64,000 nucleotides of DNA from Calditrichota bacterium (GTDB lineage: Bacteria; Calditrichota; Calditrichia; RBG-13-44-9; J042): contig JAADJD010000010.1 of assembly GCA_013150955.1 (NCBI GenBank), positions 1 through 64,000 of the forward strand. Direction: 5' to 3'. Position numbers and translations under genes: made by a program. The notes under the pieces were generated by a model, which did no database searches, was not told the origin of the DNA, and was given only the letters and a program-made list of their open reading frames with translations. Below, piece by piece: positions 43,558-52,313 of the stretch (positions are counted from its first letter, which is position 1; every line of letters starts with the position of its first letter).

Positions 43558-45828
43558 ATGGATCGTTCCAGAATACCTAAGTTTTACCAGTATTCGGTAG
43601 AAGAACGTTTACGCATCCTGCTGGAGCGGGACATCATTACCAAAGAAGATTATCAGATGCTGGTGAATGGTCGGCAGATTTTGACCAACGAAGCGGCCGA
43701 CAAGATGGTGGAGAACGTCATTGGCGTGTTCAGTTTGCCCATGGGCCTGGGGCTGAATTTTCTGATTAATGGCAAGGACTACGTGGTGCCCATGGTGGTG
43801 GAGGAACCATCGATTATTGCGGCCGTGAGTTCAGCAGCGAAAATTGTTCGGGCTGCGGGTGGTTTTAAAAGCGAGAGCACGGAACCCATCCTGATTGGTC
43901 AGATTCAGGTGGTCGATATTGAACACCCGTCGAAAGCGCAGCATGCCATCCTGCAAAATAAGGAGGAAATTTTAAATCTGGCCAACAGCCTGCATCCCAA
44001 CATGGTGGCCCGGGGTGGCGGTGCTAAGGATCTGGAAGTGGTGATTCATCCCAATGCTTCTCACCGGGGGGATATGGTGGTGGTCCACCTGTTGGTGGAC
44101 ACCCGGGATGCCATGGGAGCCAATCTGGTAAACAGCATGTGCGAAGGAGTGGCCTCGCTGATCGAAAAGATCACCAATGGAAAGGTGTTTTTGCGTATTC
44201 TGTCCAACCTGTCGGATCGGTCCATGGTGCGCACGGAGGCGGTGATCCCGGTGAAGTTGCTGGAGGGGAAAGGATACTCCGGCGAGGAAGTGCGGGATGG
44301 CATCATCCTGGCCAACGAATTTGCCGTGGTCGATCCCTATCGGGCTACCACGCATAATAAGGGGATCATGAACGGAATCGATGCGGTGGCGATTGCCACC
44401 GGTAACGATTGGCGCGCCATCGAGGCAGCGGCGCATGCGTATGCCGCCCGGGGAAATGCCTATACGGCGCTGACCCGCTGGTACAAAAACGATCAGGGGG
44501 ATCTGGTTGGCTATCTGGAGCTCCCGTTGAAAGTGGGCACCGTCGGTGGGCCGCTGCAATCCAATCCGGTGGTGCGCATCGCTCATCGCATTCTGGGGAT
44601 TCAATCCGCCAGGGAGTTGATGGAAGTGATGGGCGCGGTGGGATTGGCCCAGAATTTCGCCGCTCTACGGGCGCTCTCAACCGAGGGCATTCAACGGGGA
44701 CACATGAGTTTACACGCGCGAACGGTCGCCATGGCCGCAGGGGCTACGCCCGACATTTTTGATGAAGTCGTAGAACAGTTAATAGAAAGCGGCGAGATTA
44801 AAGTGTGGAAGGCCGAGGAAATTGTCAAAAAGATTCGATCCCGCAAGGAAAAGCCCCGGGTGCTGGTTACCGAAAAAGCCGAGAGTCCGCTGTCGTCCGG
44901 ATTCGGGAAGGTGATTTTGCTGGGTGAACATGCCGTGGTGTACGGGAGTCACGCCCTGGCTGCACCCATTCCACTGGCCATTCAGGCAAAAGTGGAAGAC
45001 AGCGATGACGGAATTCACCTGATCATCCCCCGATGGGGAGTGGAAGAAAAACTCCACATGAATGTGGAACACAAGTATTCCATTTACCAGTCGCTGGATT
45101 TAATTTTGAACGAACTGGGCCTGCGGGACAAGAATGTCCGAATTGAAGTTTTCCCACACATTCCCCGGGCTATGGGACTGGGAGGATCGGCTGCGCTGGC
45201 AGTGGCCATTATTCGGGCACTGGATCAGCATTTTGGATTAAACCTCAGCAACGAGGAGATCAACCGGCTGGCCTACGAGTCGGAAAAATTGGTGCATGGC
45301 ACTCCTTCTGGAATTGATAACACCATGGCAACATACGGTAAGTTTATCCTCTTTCAGAAAGGGGATCCGCCCAAAATGGAAGAAATTCGAGTACCCAAAC
45401 CCATTCCCATTGTCATCGGTCTCAGCGGGGTGGAGAGCCTGACCGCCAAAATGGTGGCCAAGGTTCGAGAAGCCTGGGAGAAAAACCAGTCGCTGTACAA
45501 CCGGATTTTTCAGGAAATTAACGAGCTGGTCCTTCAGGCGGTGGAAGCGGTTCAACAATACGATCTGGAAAGACTGGGCGAATTGATGAATATTAATCAG
45601 GGATTGCTGAATGCCCTGCAGGTATCCAGCTGGGAACTGGAAGAATTGATTGAGATTGCCCGCAATAATGGGGCCCTGGGGGCCAAGTTGACCGGTGGGG
45701 GCGGTGGCGGTGCCATGATTGCCCTCTGCCCGGATAACGCCGATGACGTGGCGGCTGCCATGCAACGGGCGGGATACAAAGCCATGGTAACCCAGATTGG
45801 AACAAAAGAAGGCGAGGACAATAAATGA
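43558..45828 (+). CDS. HMG-CoA reductase (class II) - mevalonate kinase fusion
   Basis: A 756-residue bifunctional enzyme. Residues 1-425 are a class II HMG-CoA reductase with the catalytic Glu in VEEPSIIAAVS, TRDAMGANLVN, the Lys in RATTHNKGIMNG, the Asp in ATGNDWRAIEA, GTVGGPLQSNP and the His in HMSLHART. A linker follows near 425-443. Residues about 443-756 are mevalonate kinase with FGKVILLGEHAVVYGSHALA, the ATP loop GLGGSAALAVA, GTPSGIDNTMATYG and TGGGGGGAMI. Reduction of HMG-CoA and phosphorylation of mevalonate are thus joined in one chain. No stop or frameshift separates the halves. HMG-CoA synthase is not in the window. Ends in ATGA overlap with idi. Confidence 0.95.
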   Translation: MDRSRIPKFYQYSVEERLRILLERDIITKEDYQMLVNGRQILTNEAADKMVENVIGVFSLPMGLGLNFLINGKDYVVPMVVEEPSIIAAVSSAAKIVRAAGGFKSESTEPILIGQIQVVDIEHPSKAQHAILQNKEEILNLANSLHPNMVARGGGAKDLEVVIHPNASHRGDMVVVHLLVDTRDAMGANLVNSMCEGVASLIEKITNGKVFLRILSNLSDRSMVRTEAVIPVKLLEGKGYSGEEVRDGIILANEFAVVDPYRATTHNKGIMNGIDAVAIATGNDWRAIEAAAHAYAARGNAYTALTRWYKNDQGDLVGYLELPLKVGTVGGPLQSNPVVRIAHRILGIQSARELMEVMGAVGLAQNFAALRALSTEGIQRGHMSLHARTVAMAAGATPDIFDEVVEQLIESGEIKVWKAEEIVKKIRSRKEKPRVLVTEKAESPLSSGFGKVILLGEHAVVYGSHALAAPIPLAIQAKVEDSDDGIHLIIPRWGVEEKLHMNVEHKYSIYQSLDLILNELGLRDKNVRIEVFPHIPRAMGLGGSAALAVAIIRALDQHFGLNLSNEEINRLAYESEKLVHGTPSGIDNTMATYGKFILFQKGDPPKMEEIRVPKPIPIVIGLSGVESLTAKMVAKVREAWEKNQSLYNRIFQEINELVLQAVEAVQQYDLERLGELMNINQGLLNALQVSSWELEELIEIARNNGALGAKLTGGGGGGAMIALCPDNADDVAAAMQRAGYKAMVTQIGTKEGEDNK

Positions 45829-46385
45829 CCGATCACCCACGGGTATCTTTTGATAGCGAAGAACTTATCCTGGTGAATGAACATGACCAGGTTGTCGGGT
45901 ATCTGGACAAGGCCAGTTGCCATCAGGGGCAAGGAATTTTGCATCGGGCATTCTCAATTTTCATTTTTAATGACAAAGGGCAGTTGTTGTTGCAGCAGCG
46001 CAGTGGCCAGAAGCCCCTCTGGCCACTGTTCTGGTCCAATAGCTGTTGTAGTCACCCGCGCAAGGGAGAAACCACCGAAGACGCCACCCAACGCCGTTTG
46101 CTGGAGGAGTTGGGATTTACCACGCCATTAACCTATCTTTACAAATTTATTTACCAGGCGCCGTTCGAGGACAAGGGGGCTGAACACGAGTTGTGCTATG
46201 TTTATGTGGGAAAATATTCCGGCCCCGTGAAGGTGAATCCCAACGAAATTGCTGAGTGGAAATTTATGGATGTGGAAGAACTGGACCGGGACATGGCCGA
46301 ACATCCGGAACGCTATACCCCCTGGTTTAAAATGGAATGGGAACGGATTCGGAAAGAATTCTGGGACGTGGTGCAATCCCTTTAA
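45825..46385 (+). CDS. idi: Isopentenyl-diphosphate isomerase type 1
   Basis: A 186-residue Nudix-fold isomerase interconverting IPP and DMAPP. The active-site signatures are the Cys in FWSNSCCSHPRKGE and the Glu in HELCYVY, within RRLLEELGF. It has the usual length of type 1 Idi. The ATG at 45825 overlaps the stop of the fusion gene by four bases (ATGA), so all four mevalonate genes form one operon on the plus strand. Confidence 0.95.
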   Translation: MTDHPRVSFDSEELILVNEHDQVVGYLDKASCHQGQGILHRAFSIFIFNDKGQLLLQQRSGQKPLWPLFWSNSCCSHPRKGETTEDATQRRLLEELGFTTPLTYLYKFIYQAPFEDKGAEHELCYVYVGKYSGPVKVNPNEIAEWKFMDVEELDRDMAEHPERYTPWFKMEWERIRKEFWDVVQSL

Positions 46386-46441
46386 ACCCGGATTTTGCAT
46401 TCACCCTGTGAATTCCATGAATTTACCACGAATGATAATAT
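46384..46441. repeat. Partial repeat end after idi
   Basis: The idi stop codon is followed by ACCCGGATTTTGCATTC and TTTACCACGAATGAT. This resembles the terminal motif of the dispersed repeat without the core. It abuts copy R9. Confidence 0.55.
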
Positions 46442-46614
46442 AAACCCAGATTATGCATTAGAACCGCGAATTACACGAATTAACACTAATAAAAATAACA
46501 AAATGCACTTGATTCTATCTGGATGAAAATGTTTCCCGGGAAATATTCGCTATTTAGTTGATATTATTTGAATTCATTCGTGTCATTCGCGGTTTAATGC
46601 ATTATTTGGGGTTA
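46442..46614 (+). repeat. Dispersed intergenic repeat, copy R9
   Basis: A full forward copy: left end AAACCCAGATTATGCATTAG, core GCACTTGATTCTATCTGGAT, right end TTTAATGCATTATTTGGGG. It sits between the convergent idi and bioY genes. Confidence 0.9.
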
Positions 46615-46647
46615 AACCAAAAGAGGTTCCTGTTGGGTTAAGAAATT

Positions 46648-46693
46648 GAAAAACAGAAAACCGCCGCTGTCGGAAAAATCAAAGCGGCGGTGT
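46648..46693 (-). terminator. Rho-independent terminator of bioY
   Basis: ACCGCCGCT (46660-46668) and AGCGGCGGT (46683-46691) form a 9-bp stem. On the minus strand it is followed by TTTTCTGTTTTTC. It lies 33 bases past the bioY stop. Confidence 0.8.
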
Positions 46694-46725
46694 TTCTATA
46701 AGTTGGTGAGAAGACTTCGATGGTG

Positions 46726-47307
46726 TCAGGATTTCTGCCGGTGTAATATTTTCCATCCCGTTGGCAGCAGAAACGCCACCAGGGCAATCTTTAACAAATT
46801 GCCGGGAATAAAAGGTAGAAGTCCCAGATGGATGGCACTTTCCACACCGCTGAAGGTGGCCAGGTAGGCAACTCCAAACAGGAAGATAAACACATCCGCA
46901 ATCACCAGGGCCAGCAGGGTGGTGTCAATGCGTCGGTGCCAGCCTTTTTCGGCCAGAAATCCTGCAATGTACGCGGCCGGTACAAATCCAATGAGGTAAC
47001 CCCCGGTGGGACCCAGCGCATAGGCCAATCCCGCTGCCCCATTTGCAAAAACCGGTAACCCCATCAGCCCTTCGGTTAAATAAGCAAGAACCGTTGCCGC
47101 TCCCATTCGGCTACCATACAACATGCCAATTAATAGCACGGCAAACGTTTGTCCCGTAACGGGTACCGGCGTAAACGGAAGCCGGATGGCCAGTTGGGAC
47201 ATGAGTGCAATGAACAAACTTCCCCCGATGACCAGGGCCAGATTGTATACCCTGGCCTGAGTTCGTTCCGCTGGCCGAAAAACATCTGCGTACGTTTGAA
47301 CGACCAT
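46726..47307 (-). CDS. bioY: BioY biotin transporter substrate-binding subunit
   Basis: A 193-residue S-component of an ECF biotin transporter with six helices. The family motifs are present: FTPVPVTGQTFAVLLIGMLYGSRMGAATVLAYLTEG, GLPVFANGAAGLAYALGPTGGYLIGF and the C-terminal LPFIPGNLLKIALVAFLLP. It imports biotin, possibly with ECF energising subunits encoded elsewhere. The ATG at 47307 has TTGGAGGACGGGA upstream; a longer frame adds 177 residues of repeat-like, proline-rich sequence and is rejected. Divergent from the GAF-domain gene. Confidence 0.93.
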   Translation of the reverse strand: MVVQTYADVFRPAERTQARVYNLALVIGGSLFIALMSQLAIRLPFTPVPVTGQTFAVLLIGMLYGSRMGAATVLAYLTEGLMGLPVFANGAAGLAYALGPTGGYLIGFVPAAYIAGFLAEKGWHRRIDTTLLALVIADVFIFLFGVAYLATFSGVESAIHLGLLPFIPGNLLKIALVAFLLPTGWKILHRQKS

Positions 47308-47474
47308 TCCCGTCCTCCAAATTAATCCCTTAAAATTTGAACTAAAAGATAAAAACAAAAGTGGTATTTTAAAACAGAAGAATGAAAAGAATGGGTCCAC
47401 AAAAATGGCGCGGCTTGCATCTGCTTCGCCAGAAGCGTATTTTCCATGGCAAAATAAGGAGAATGAGGAGAAAA

Positions 47475-47960
47475 ATGATGGTGATTCCAGCACAGGAAAA
47501 GGAAGCCATATTTGAAAAAATTCTGGCCCGGATTGAACAGGTGCTTCAGCTGCCCGTGTCGGTTGAAGAACGGTTACACCACGTCTGTGAGCTGCTGGCA
47601 GAGCAGGTTCCCTATTACCACTGGGTGGGATTTTATCTGGTGGATTCCCAATCGCCACGGGAACTGGTACTGGGGCCTTTTGTGGGAGAGCCGACGGAAC
47701 ACACCCGCATCCCGTTTGGGCGGGGAATTTGCGGGCAGGCGGCAGAACGCGGGGAAACGTTTGTGGTGCAGGACGTGAGCCAGGAAACCAATTACCTGTC
47801 CTGCAGTGTGCATGTCCGCTCGGAAATTGTGGTGCCAATTTTTAAGGAAGGCAAAATCGTGGGCGGGCTGGATATCGATTCTCATGATCTGGAACCGTTC
47901 AGCAAGGAGGACCAGATTTACCTGGAAAAGATCTGCGACAGGATCAGCCAGATTCTGTAG
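47475..47960 (+). CDS. GAF-domain protein, free methionine-R-sulfoxide reductase-like
   Basis: A 161-residue single GAF domain. YYHWVGFYLVDSQ, LVLGPFVGEP, GRGICGQAAERGETFVVQDV, the Cys in YLSCSVHVRSEIVVPI and GGLDIDSHDLEPFSKED match fRMsr (MsrC/YebR). That family reduces free Met-R-sulfoxide with two or three cysteines. At least two of them, in GICG and LSC, are here. The gene would fit an oxidative-stress role beside SOD and thiol peroxidase downstream. The ATG at 47475 has TGAGGAGAAAA. Confidence 0.85.
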   Translation: MMVIPAQEKEAIFEKILARIEQVLQLPVSVEERLHHVCELLAEQVPYYHWVGFYLVDSQSPRELVLGPFVGEPTEHTRIPFGRGICGQAAERGETFVVQDVSQETNYLSCSVHVRSEIVVPIFKEGKIVGGLDIDSHDLEPFSKEDQIYLEKICDRISQIL

Positions 47961-48032
47961 ATTGGGAAGAAACGTCAGGGCTATGGAAGGGAACTTTGAG
48001 GTGACGGATCCAACACAATGACCGGGAATTTT

Positions 48033-48196
48033 TAATCCAAATAATGCATGAAACCGCAAATCACCCTGATGAATCCGAAAGATATCAACAAAATAGCCAA
48101 TAAGACCCGGATCCCATTTTCATGTAGATATCATCACATGGATCTTGTTCATGTTAATTCGTGTAATTCGGTGGCGAGTGCATCATCTGAATTTAA
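48033..48196 (-). repeat. Dispersed intergenic repeat, copy R10
   Basis: A reverse copy: TTAATCCAAATAATGCATGA at the left, core CCCATTTTCATGTAGATATC, and the right end GAGTGCATCATCTGAATTT. It is more diverged than most, with a shortened TCTTGTTCATGTTAATTCG part. Confidence 0.83.
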
Positions 48197-48198
48197 AT

Positions 48199-48370
48199 AA
48201 ACCCAGATAATGCATTAAACCGCGAATCACGCGAATGAACACAAAAAATATCAATAAGATCACGAATAAACCTCGAAGCGAATTTTCATACAGATCTAAA
48301 TCAATGGATTTTGTTGTTTTTATTTGTGTTAATTCGTGCAATTCGTGGTTTAAAGCATAATTTGGTATAA
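48199..48370 (-). repeat. Dispersed intergenic repeat, copy R11
   Basis: A second reverse copy directly after R10: AACCCAGATAATGCATTAAA, then GCGAATTTTCATACAG, then CAATGGATTTTGTT, ending GCATAATTTGG. The two are head to tail. Confidence 0.88.
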
Positions 48371-48470
48371 ACAGCAAGTTGGATTAGAGGTTACCGAACG
48401 GGAAGCCGATTATTGATTTTAAAATGCGGGATTCGTATTTTGTTAAAAAAGAAATCCATAGGTGAAGTCA

Positions 48471-48893
48471 ATGCCAGTGGTTACAGTGGGAAAAACCTTA
48501 CGGGCCAAACTCGGGGAAAAGGGAGTGGAAGAGCTTGTGGAATTGCTTAATCAGGCTCAAAATGATCAGAAAGCAAATATTTTGCAGATCGTCGAGGAGA
48601 AATTTGAACGCCGCCTGTCCAGTGAACTGAGCCAGTTGAAAACGGAATTAATCGAACGCATGGAAGCCATTCGCACACAAACGCTTCAACGCGATGAGGA
48701 AATTCGTTCAGACTTACTCCGCAGAATGGAAGAGATACGCACAGAGTTAATCCAGAGAATTGAAGTAGCAAAAACGGAACTGATTCAACGAATGGAAGCC
48801 CAGCGAACGGAGCTCATCAAATGGATGTTTATTTTCTGGATTGGGCAAATGGGATTCATCCTGGGAATTCTGTTCACCTTCTTTAAACGATAG
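48471..48893 (+). CDS. Coiled-coil protein with C-terminal membrane helix
   Basis: A 140-residue protein. The N-terminal part (LRAKLGEKGVEELVELLNQA) precedes a long coiled coil of near-repeats of about ten residues (TELIERMEAIRTQ, SDLLRRMEEIRTELIQRIEVAKTELIQRMEAQRTELI). A final helix (WMFIFWIGQMGFILGILFTFF) ends in KR. The layout resembles DUF1640/LA_3696-type coiled-coil membrane proteins of unknown function. The ATG at 48471 is preferred over a GTG at 48462. It stands alone between repeats and the SOD gene. Confidence 0.75.
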   Translation: MPVVTVGKTLRAKLGEKGVEELVELLNQAQNDQKANILQIVEEKFERRLSSELSQLKTELIERMEAIRTQTLQRDEEIRSDLLRRMEEIRTELIQRIEVAKTELIQRMEAQRTELIKWMFIFWIGQMGFILGILFTFFKR

Positions 48894-48896
48894 GTT

Positions 48897-48930
48897 AAGA
48901 AAAAACGCCCGGATGTTGTATCCGGGCGCC
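48897..48930 (-). terminator. Rho-independent terminator of sodA
   Basis: CGCCCGGAT (48906-48914) and ATCCGGGCG (48920-48928) form a perfect 9-bp stem with loop GTTGT. On the minus strand it leads into a T tract, right after the SOD stop. Confidence 0.88.
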
Positions 48931-48942
48931 GCTGCAATGACC

Positions 48943-49557
48943 TTATCCTTTCAACTTCTGATACCGTTCGGCTACGGCCTTCCAGTTCACCACATTCCAC
49001 CAGTTCTCAATGTATTCCGGACGACGGTTCTGATATTTTAAATAATAGGCATGTTCCCACACATCCAATCCCATGATCGGTTTGTGTCCCTGCATCACCG
49101 GATTGTCCTGGTTTAATGTGCTGTAAACCTGCAATTTCCCGGCATCGTCAAACACCAGCCATGCCCAGCCGCTACCAAAATGATTGGCCGCCACATTGGA
49201 GAATGTTTCCTTAAATTGATCGAAACTACCAAACGTGGCGCTCAAAGCATCGGCCAGCTCCCCGGTCGGTGTGCCGCCGCCGTTGGGCGACATGATGGTC
49301 CAGAAAATGGAATGATTCAGGTGCCCACCCCCGTTGTTGCGAACAGCGGTGCGAATCTCTTCCGGGATGCGGTTCAAATCCGCCAGCAATTCCTCCAGCG
49401 GTTTTCCCTGCAGTTCGGGGAATTTCTCCAGAGCCGCGTTCAATTTCGTAACGTATCCACCATGGTGTTTTTGGTGGTGGATGGTCATCGTCTGCTCATC
49501 TATATAAGGCTCCAGAGCGTTGTATGCATACGGCAATTCCGGTAATGTATATGCCAT
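48943..49557 (-). CDS. sodA: Superoxide dismutase, Mn-type of the Fe/Mn family
   Basis: A 204-residue enzyme converting superoxide to oxygen and peroxide. Metal ligands are the His in [13 protein letters not shown], the His in [16 protein letters not shown], and the Asp and His in [11 protein letters not shown]. Gly in GGGH and Gln in STLNQDNP are the residue pair seen in Mn-dependent members (Fe forms have Gln and Gly reversed), so Mn is likely, although cambialistic use is possible. No signal peptide, so cytosolic. ATG at 49557 with GAGGAGG upstream. Confidence 0.95.
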   Translation of the reverse strand: MAYTLPELPYAYNALEPYIDEQTMTIHHQKHHGGYVTKLNAALEKFPELQGKPLEELLADLNRIPEEIRTAVRNNGGGHLNHSIFWTIMSPNGGGTPTGELADALSATFGSFDQFKETFSNVAANHFGSGWAWLVFDDAGKLQVYSTLNQDNPVMQGHKPIMGLDVWEHAYYLKYQNRRPEYIENWWNVVNWKAVAERYQKLKG

Positions 49558-49753
49558 GATGCGTCCTCCTCTTTATTGGTTTATTGAAACGGATATTCAA
49601 TATTACAGTGCCGGTATGGGCAAAGCAAGGGAAATAAAATGCCTACTTTTGACTCCGAAATGTGTTTGCTGAAATTGGGATATTGCTGTGATTTTGTTGT
49701 GATTCGCCTTAAATTTAGGGAACGAATGGTCAACGAAAACAACGGAGGTCATG

Positions 49754-50266
49754 ATGTCCAATTATAAACAGGTCACACTAAAAGGCAATCCGGTCACCCT
49801 GGTTGGGCAGGAGCTGAAGGTGGGAGACGCTGCACCGCCCTTTCAGGCCGTGGCTCAGGATCTGTCCCTGGTTGAGTATAAGACGTTTTCGGATCGCGTA
49901 ACGATCCTTTCTGCGGTTCCATCGCTGGATACAGCCGTTTGCGATCGGGAGACCCGCACGTTTAATCAGGAGGCTGCCCGGCTGTCTTCAGACATCGAAA
50001 TTGTTACCATCAGTATGGACCTGCCATTTGCCCAGAAGCGATGGTGTGGTGCGGCGGGAATTGATAAGGTGAAGGTCATTTCTGACCATCGGGATGCGGC
50101 GTTTGGTAATGCGTACGGGGTGTTGATTAAAGAATTGCGTCTGCTGGCACGGGCGGTGTTTGTGGTGGACAAACAGGGGATTATCAGCTATATTGAGGTC
50201 GTTCCCGAAATTGCAGAGGAACCCAACTACCAGGCCATCCTGGAAACGGCACAATCGCTGGTATAG
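49754..50266 (+). CDS. tpx: Thiol peroxidase Tpx
   Basis: A 170-residue atypical 2-Cys peroxiredoxin. The peroxidatic Cys is in SLDTAVCDRETRTFN and the resolving Cys in QKRWCGAAGI. SDHRDAAFGNAYGVLIKELRLLARAVFVVD is the family C-terminal block. It removes alkyl peroxides using thioredoxin. Two ATGs are adjacent (49751, 49754); GGAGG spacing favours the second. It stands near the SOD gene but on the other strand. Confidence 0.95.
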   Translation: MSNYKQVTLKGNPVTLVGQELKVGDAAPPFQAVAQDLSLVEYKTFSDRVTILSAVPSLDTAVCDRETRTFNQEAARLSSDIEIVTISMDLPFAQKRWCGAAGIDKVKVISDHRDAAFGNAYGVLIKELRLLARAVFVVDKQGIISYIEVVPEIAEEPNYQAILETAQSLV

Positions 50267-50274
50267 GCCAATCC

Positions 50275-50308
50275 CGCGGAGCGGCATCCTCCGGGCCGTT
50301 CCGCGTTT
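50275..50308 (+). terminator. Probable terminator after tpx
   Basis: CGCGGAGCGGC (50275-50285) pairs with GCCGTTCCGCG (50295-50305) over 11 bp with one G-T pair. It is followed by only three T residues, so strength is uncertain. The rest of the stretch to 50521 shows nothing recognisable. Confidence 0.6.
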
Positions 50309-50521
50309 CACTACGAGCGCTGAGAAAATCCGTTTATCCCTCATACTTTTCAGAACAATGCCGCTATGTTTTAGATGTTGCCCGTCCAGAAGCATCCTTT
50401 GATGGGATTGTTGGGGGAAGGCCCTGGAGCATTGAAACACAGAAATACCGGGTGGCAGAGGTAGCGGAGTCTGGCATGGATTTTCCGTTTGCTTTGAAGC
50501 CACCAATTCCGGTTGTAACAA

Positions 50522-50690
50522 TAATCCCAGATTATGCATTAGCCTACGAATTACACGAATTAACACAAATAAAATTAATAAAATCCATTGGATGAAATCT
50601 GGATAAAGATTTGTTCCGGGGTTTGTCCGCGATTTTGTGGATACTTTTTGTTTTATTCGTGTGATTCGTGGCTTAATGCATTATTTGGGA
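50522..50690 (+). repeat. Dispersed intergenic repeat, copy R12
   Basis: A full forward copy: AATCCCAGATTATGCATTAG at the left, core CCATTGGATGAAATCTGGAT, right end TTAATGCATTATTTGGGAT. It is one of the best-preserved copies in the window. Confidence 0.9.
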
Positions 50691-50830
50691 TGAACGCGAG
50701 AACAGGCCCGTCAGGAATGCGGGTATCCTGAAGCAAGCCATTGCGTATCGAAGCGCAACAATCGTCCCGGAGATCCCTGCTATCCTTTGCAATAGAACAT
50801 AAAAAAGTGTTTCCTTTTGTCGAGAAATCT

Positions 50831-50836
50831 TATAAT
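50831..50836 (+). promoter_or_regulatory. Candidate -10 box before the SDR-nuoB operon
   Basis: TATAAT at 50831-50836, about 30 bases before the ATG. No good -35 is seen at 17 bases upstream (TGTTTC), so this is a weak call. Confidence 0.35.
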
Positions 50837-50865
50837 ATTTGAAAGCTAAAAGGAAGGATGGGAGC

Positions 50866-51585
50866 ATGCTGGATAAGCCCGTCATACTGGTTACCGGAGC
50901 CAGCCGCGGAATTGGTAAGGCCATCGCCTTACGATTTGCCCAGGCGGGATTTGCCTGTGCTTTGACGGCGCGTAACGCGGCGAAACTGCAGGAGACGGCT
51001 CAACAGGTCACGGAGGCTGGAGCTCCCCAAACCCTGGTCATTCCCGCAGATTTAACCCGTGATGCCGATATTGATCGCCTGGCAAGAACCGTGCTGGAAC
51101 AATGGGGAAAGGTTGATGTGCTGGTAAATAATGCCGGTGTGCTGTTCCTCAAACCGTTTACAGAGCTGTCCATTGAAGAGTTCGACCAGATGATGGCCGT
51201 GAACATGCGCGCGGTGTTTTTGCTCACTCAAAAAATCGTTCCCGGCATGATCTCCCGAAGAACCGGAACCATCATCAATATCGCATCTCTTGCGGGGAAG
51301 AATGGATTTAAAAACGGTACTGGTTATGGCGCCACAAAGTGGGCACTGCGTGGGTGGGCCAGTTCTCTGATGCTGGAATTGCGGGAGTACGATGTTCGTG
51401 TGATCACCATTTTCCCGGGATCCGTCAATACCGATATGGCCGGTCAGCTGCCATCGGCGCCGTTACCGGAAACCCGTTTGCAACCGGAAGATGTGGCCCA
51501 TGCGGCTTTTCAGGCCTATGTATTGCCACAACGCGCCATGATGAGCGAAATAGATTTGCGACCCAGCAATCCCAAAAAAGGTTAG
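50866..51585 (+). CDS. SDR-family oxidoreductase (FabG-like)
   Basis: A 239-residue classical SDR. The cofactor motif TGASRGIGKAIA is at residue 9. NNAGVLF, the catalytic Ser in INIASLAGKNG and the Tyr-Lys in GYGATKWAL are present. NADP preference is likely (Arg after the glycine loop). Substrate unknown; 3-ketoacyl-ACP and sugar or alcohol reductases look alike at this level. The ATG at 50866 is ten codons inside a longer frame and has AGGAAGG upstream. nuoB begins 10 bases after the stop. Confidence 0.85.
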   Translation: MLDKPVILVTGASRGIGKAIALRFAQAGFACALTARNAAKLQETAQQVTEAGAPQTLVIPADLTRDADIDRLARTVLEQWGKVDVLVNNAGVLFLKPFTELSIEEFDQMMAVNMRAVFLLTQKIVPGMISRRTGTIINIASLAGKNGFKNGTGYGATKWALRGWASSLMLELREYDVRVITIFPGSVNTDMAGQLPSAPLPETRLQPEDVAHAAFQAYVLPQRAMMSEIDLRPSNPKKG

Positions 51586-51594
51586 GAGGCACAC

Positions 51595-52140
51595 ATGTCC
51601 GAAGTTTTGGGTGGAAAAAGTTTTATTACCACACGTGTCGATAAATTAGTAAACTGGGCCCGTAAAAATTCCCTCTGGCCCATGCCTTTTGGAACCGCCT
51701 GCTGTGCGATTGAGCTGATGGCGACCCTGGCATCGCGATTTGATCTGGCGCGATTTGGTGCCGAAGCCATCCGATTCACGCCCAGGCAATGCGATCTTAT
51801 GATCGTTGCCGGACGGGTGGCCATTAAGGAATTGCCCATTTTGAAGCGCATCTGGGATCAAATGCCGGAGCCCAAATGGTGTATCTCCATGGGTGCCTGC
51901 GCCAGTTCCGGTGGCATCTTCGATACCTACACGCTGGTTCAGGGAATCGATCGCTTCATTCCGGTGGATGTTTACATTCCCGGCTGCCCGCCGCGTCCAG
52001 AAGCGGTGATCGATGCCGTGATGAAAATCCAGAAATTGGTGGAAAACGACACCTGGCGCAATTATAAACAGGAACTGATCGAGAAGCGCCGACAGGGCCA
52101 GTTGTATGCCGGGCCCAATTTACCCTGGGCACCCAAATAA
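51595..52140 (+). CDS. nuoB: NADH-quinone oxidoreductase subunit B
   Basis: A 181-residue subunit that carries cluster N2 of complex I. Its ligand motifs are [20 protein letters not shown] and [11 protein letters not shown]; the double-Cys CC is present. In most bacteria nuoB lies in a nuo operon, but here it follows an SDR gene and precedes a terminator with no other nuo gene near. It could be a relocated core subunit or a paralogue. TAGGAGGCACAC precedes the ATG at 51595. Confidence 0.9.
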   Translation: MSEVLGGKSFITTRVDKLVNWARKNSLWPMPFGTACCAIELMATLASRFDLARFGAEAIRFTPRQCDLMIVAGRVAIKELPILKRIWDQMPEPKWCISMGACASSGGIFDTYTLVQGIDRFIPVDVYIPGCPPRPEAVIDAVMKIQKLVENDTWRNYKQELIEKRRQGQLYAGPNLPWAPK

Positions 52141-52178
52141 GGGGGAAGCCCACCGGACGGTTTGTCGATGTTCGAAAG

Positions 52179-52209
52179 ACCCATGCAGCCCGCTTCGCAT
52201 GGGTTTTTC
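52179..52209 (+). terminator. Rho-independent terminator after nuoB
   Basis: ACCCATGC (52179-52186) pairs with GCATGGGT (52197-52204), followed by TTTTC. It ends the SDR-nuoB transcript. Confidence 0.87.
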
Positions 52210-52313
52210 TTTAGTAAAAAATCACCGTCCATTCTGGAACGGTTTATCCGACCGGCCGGGTTGTCGAAAATGGCAAAACGGCCAGTTGAAAAAGCGAATC
52301 GATTGGAGGTCGT

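Noticed and set aside
47310-47838. N-terminal extension of BioY
   Set aside because: The extension is proline- and arginine-rich noise antisense to the GAF-domain gene. A strong GGAGG precedes the ATG at 47307.
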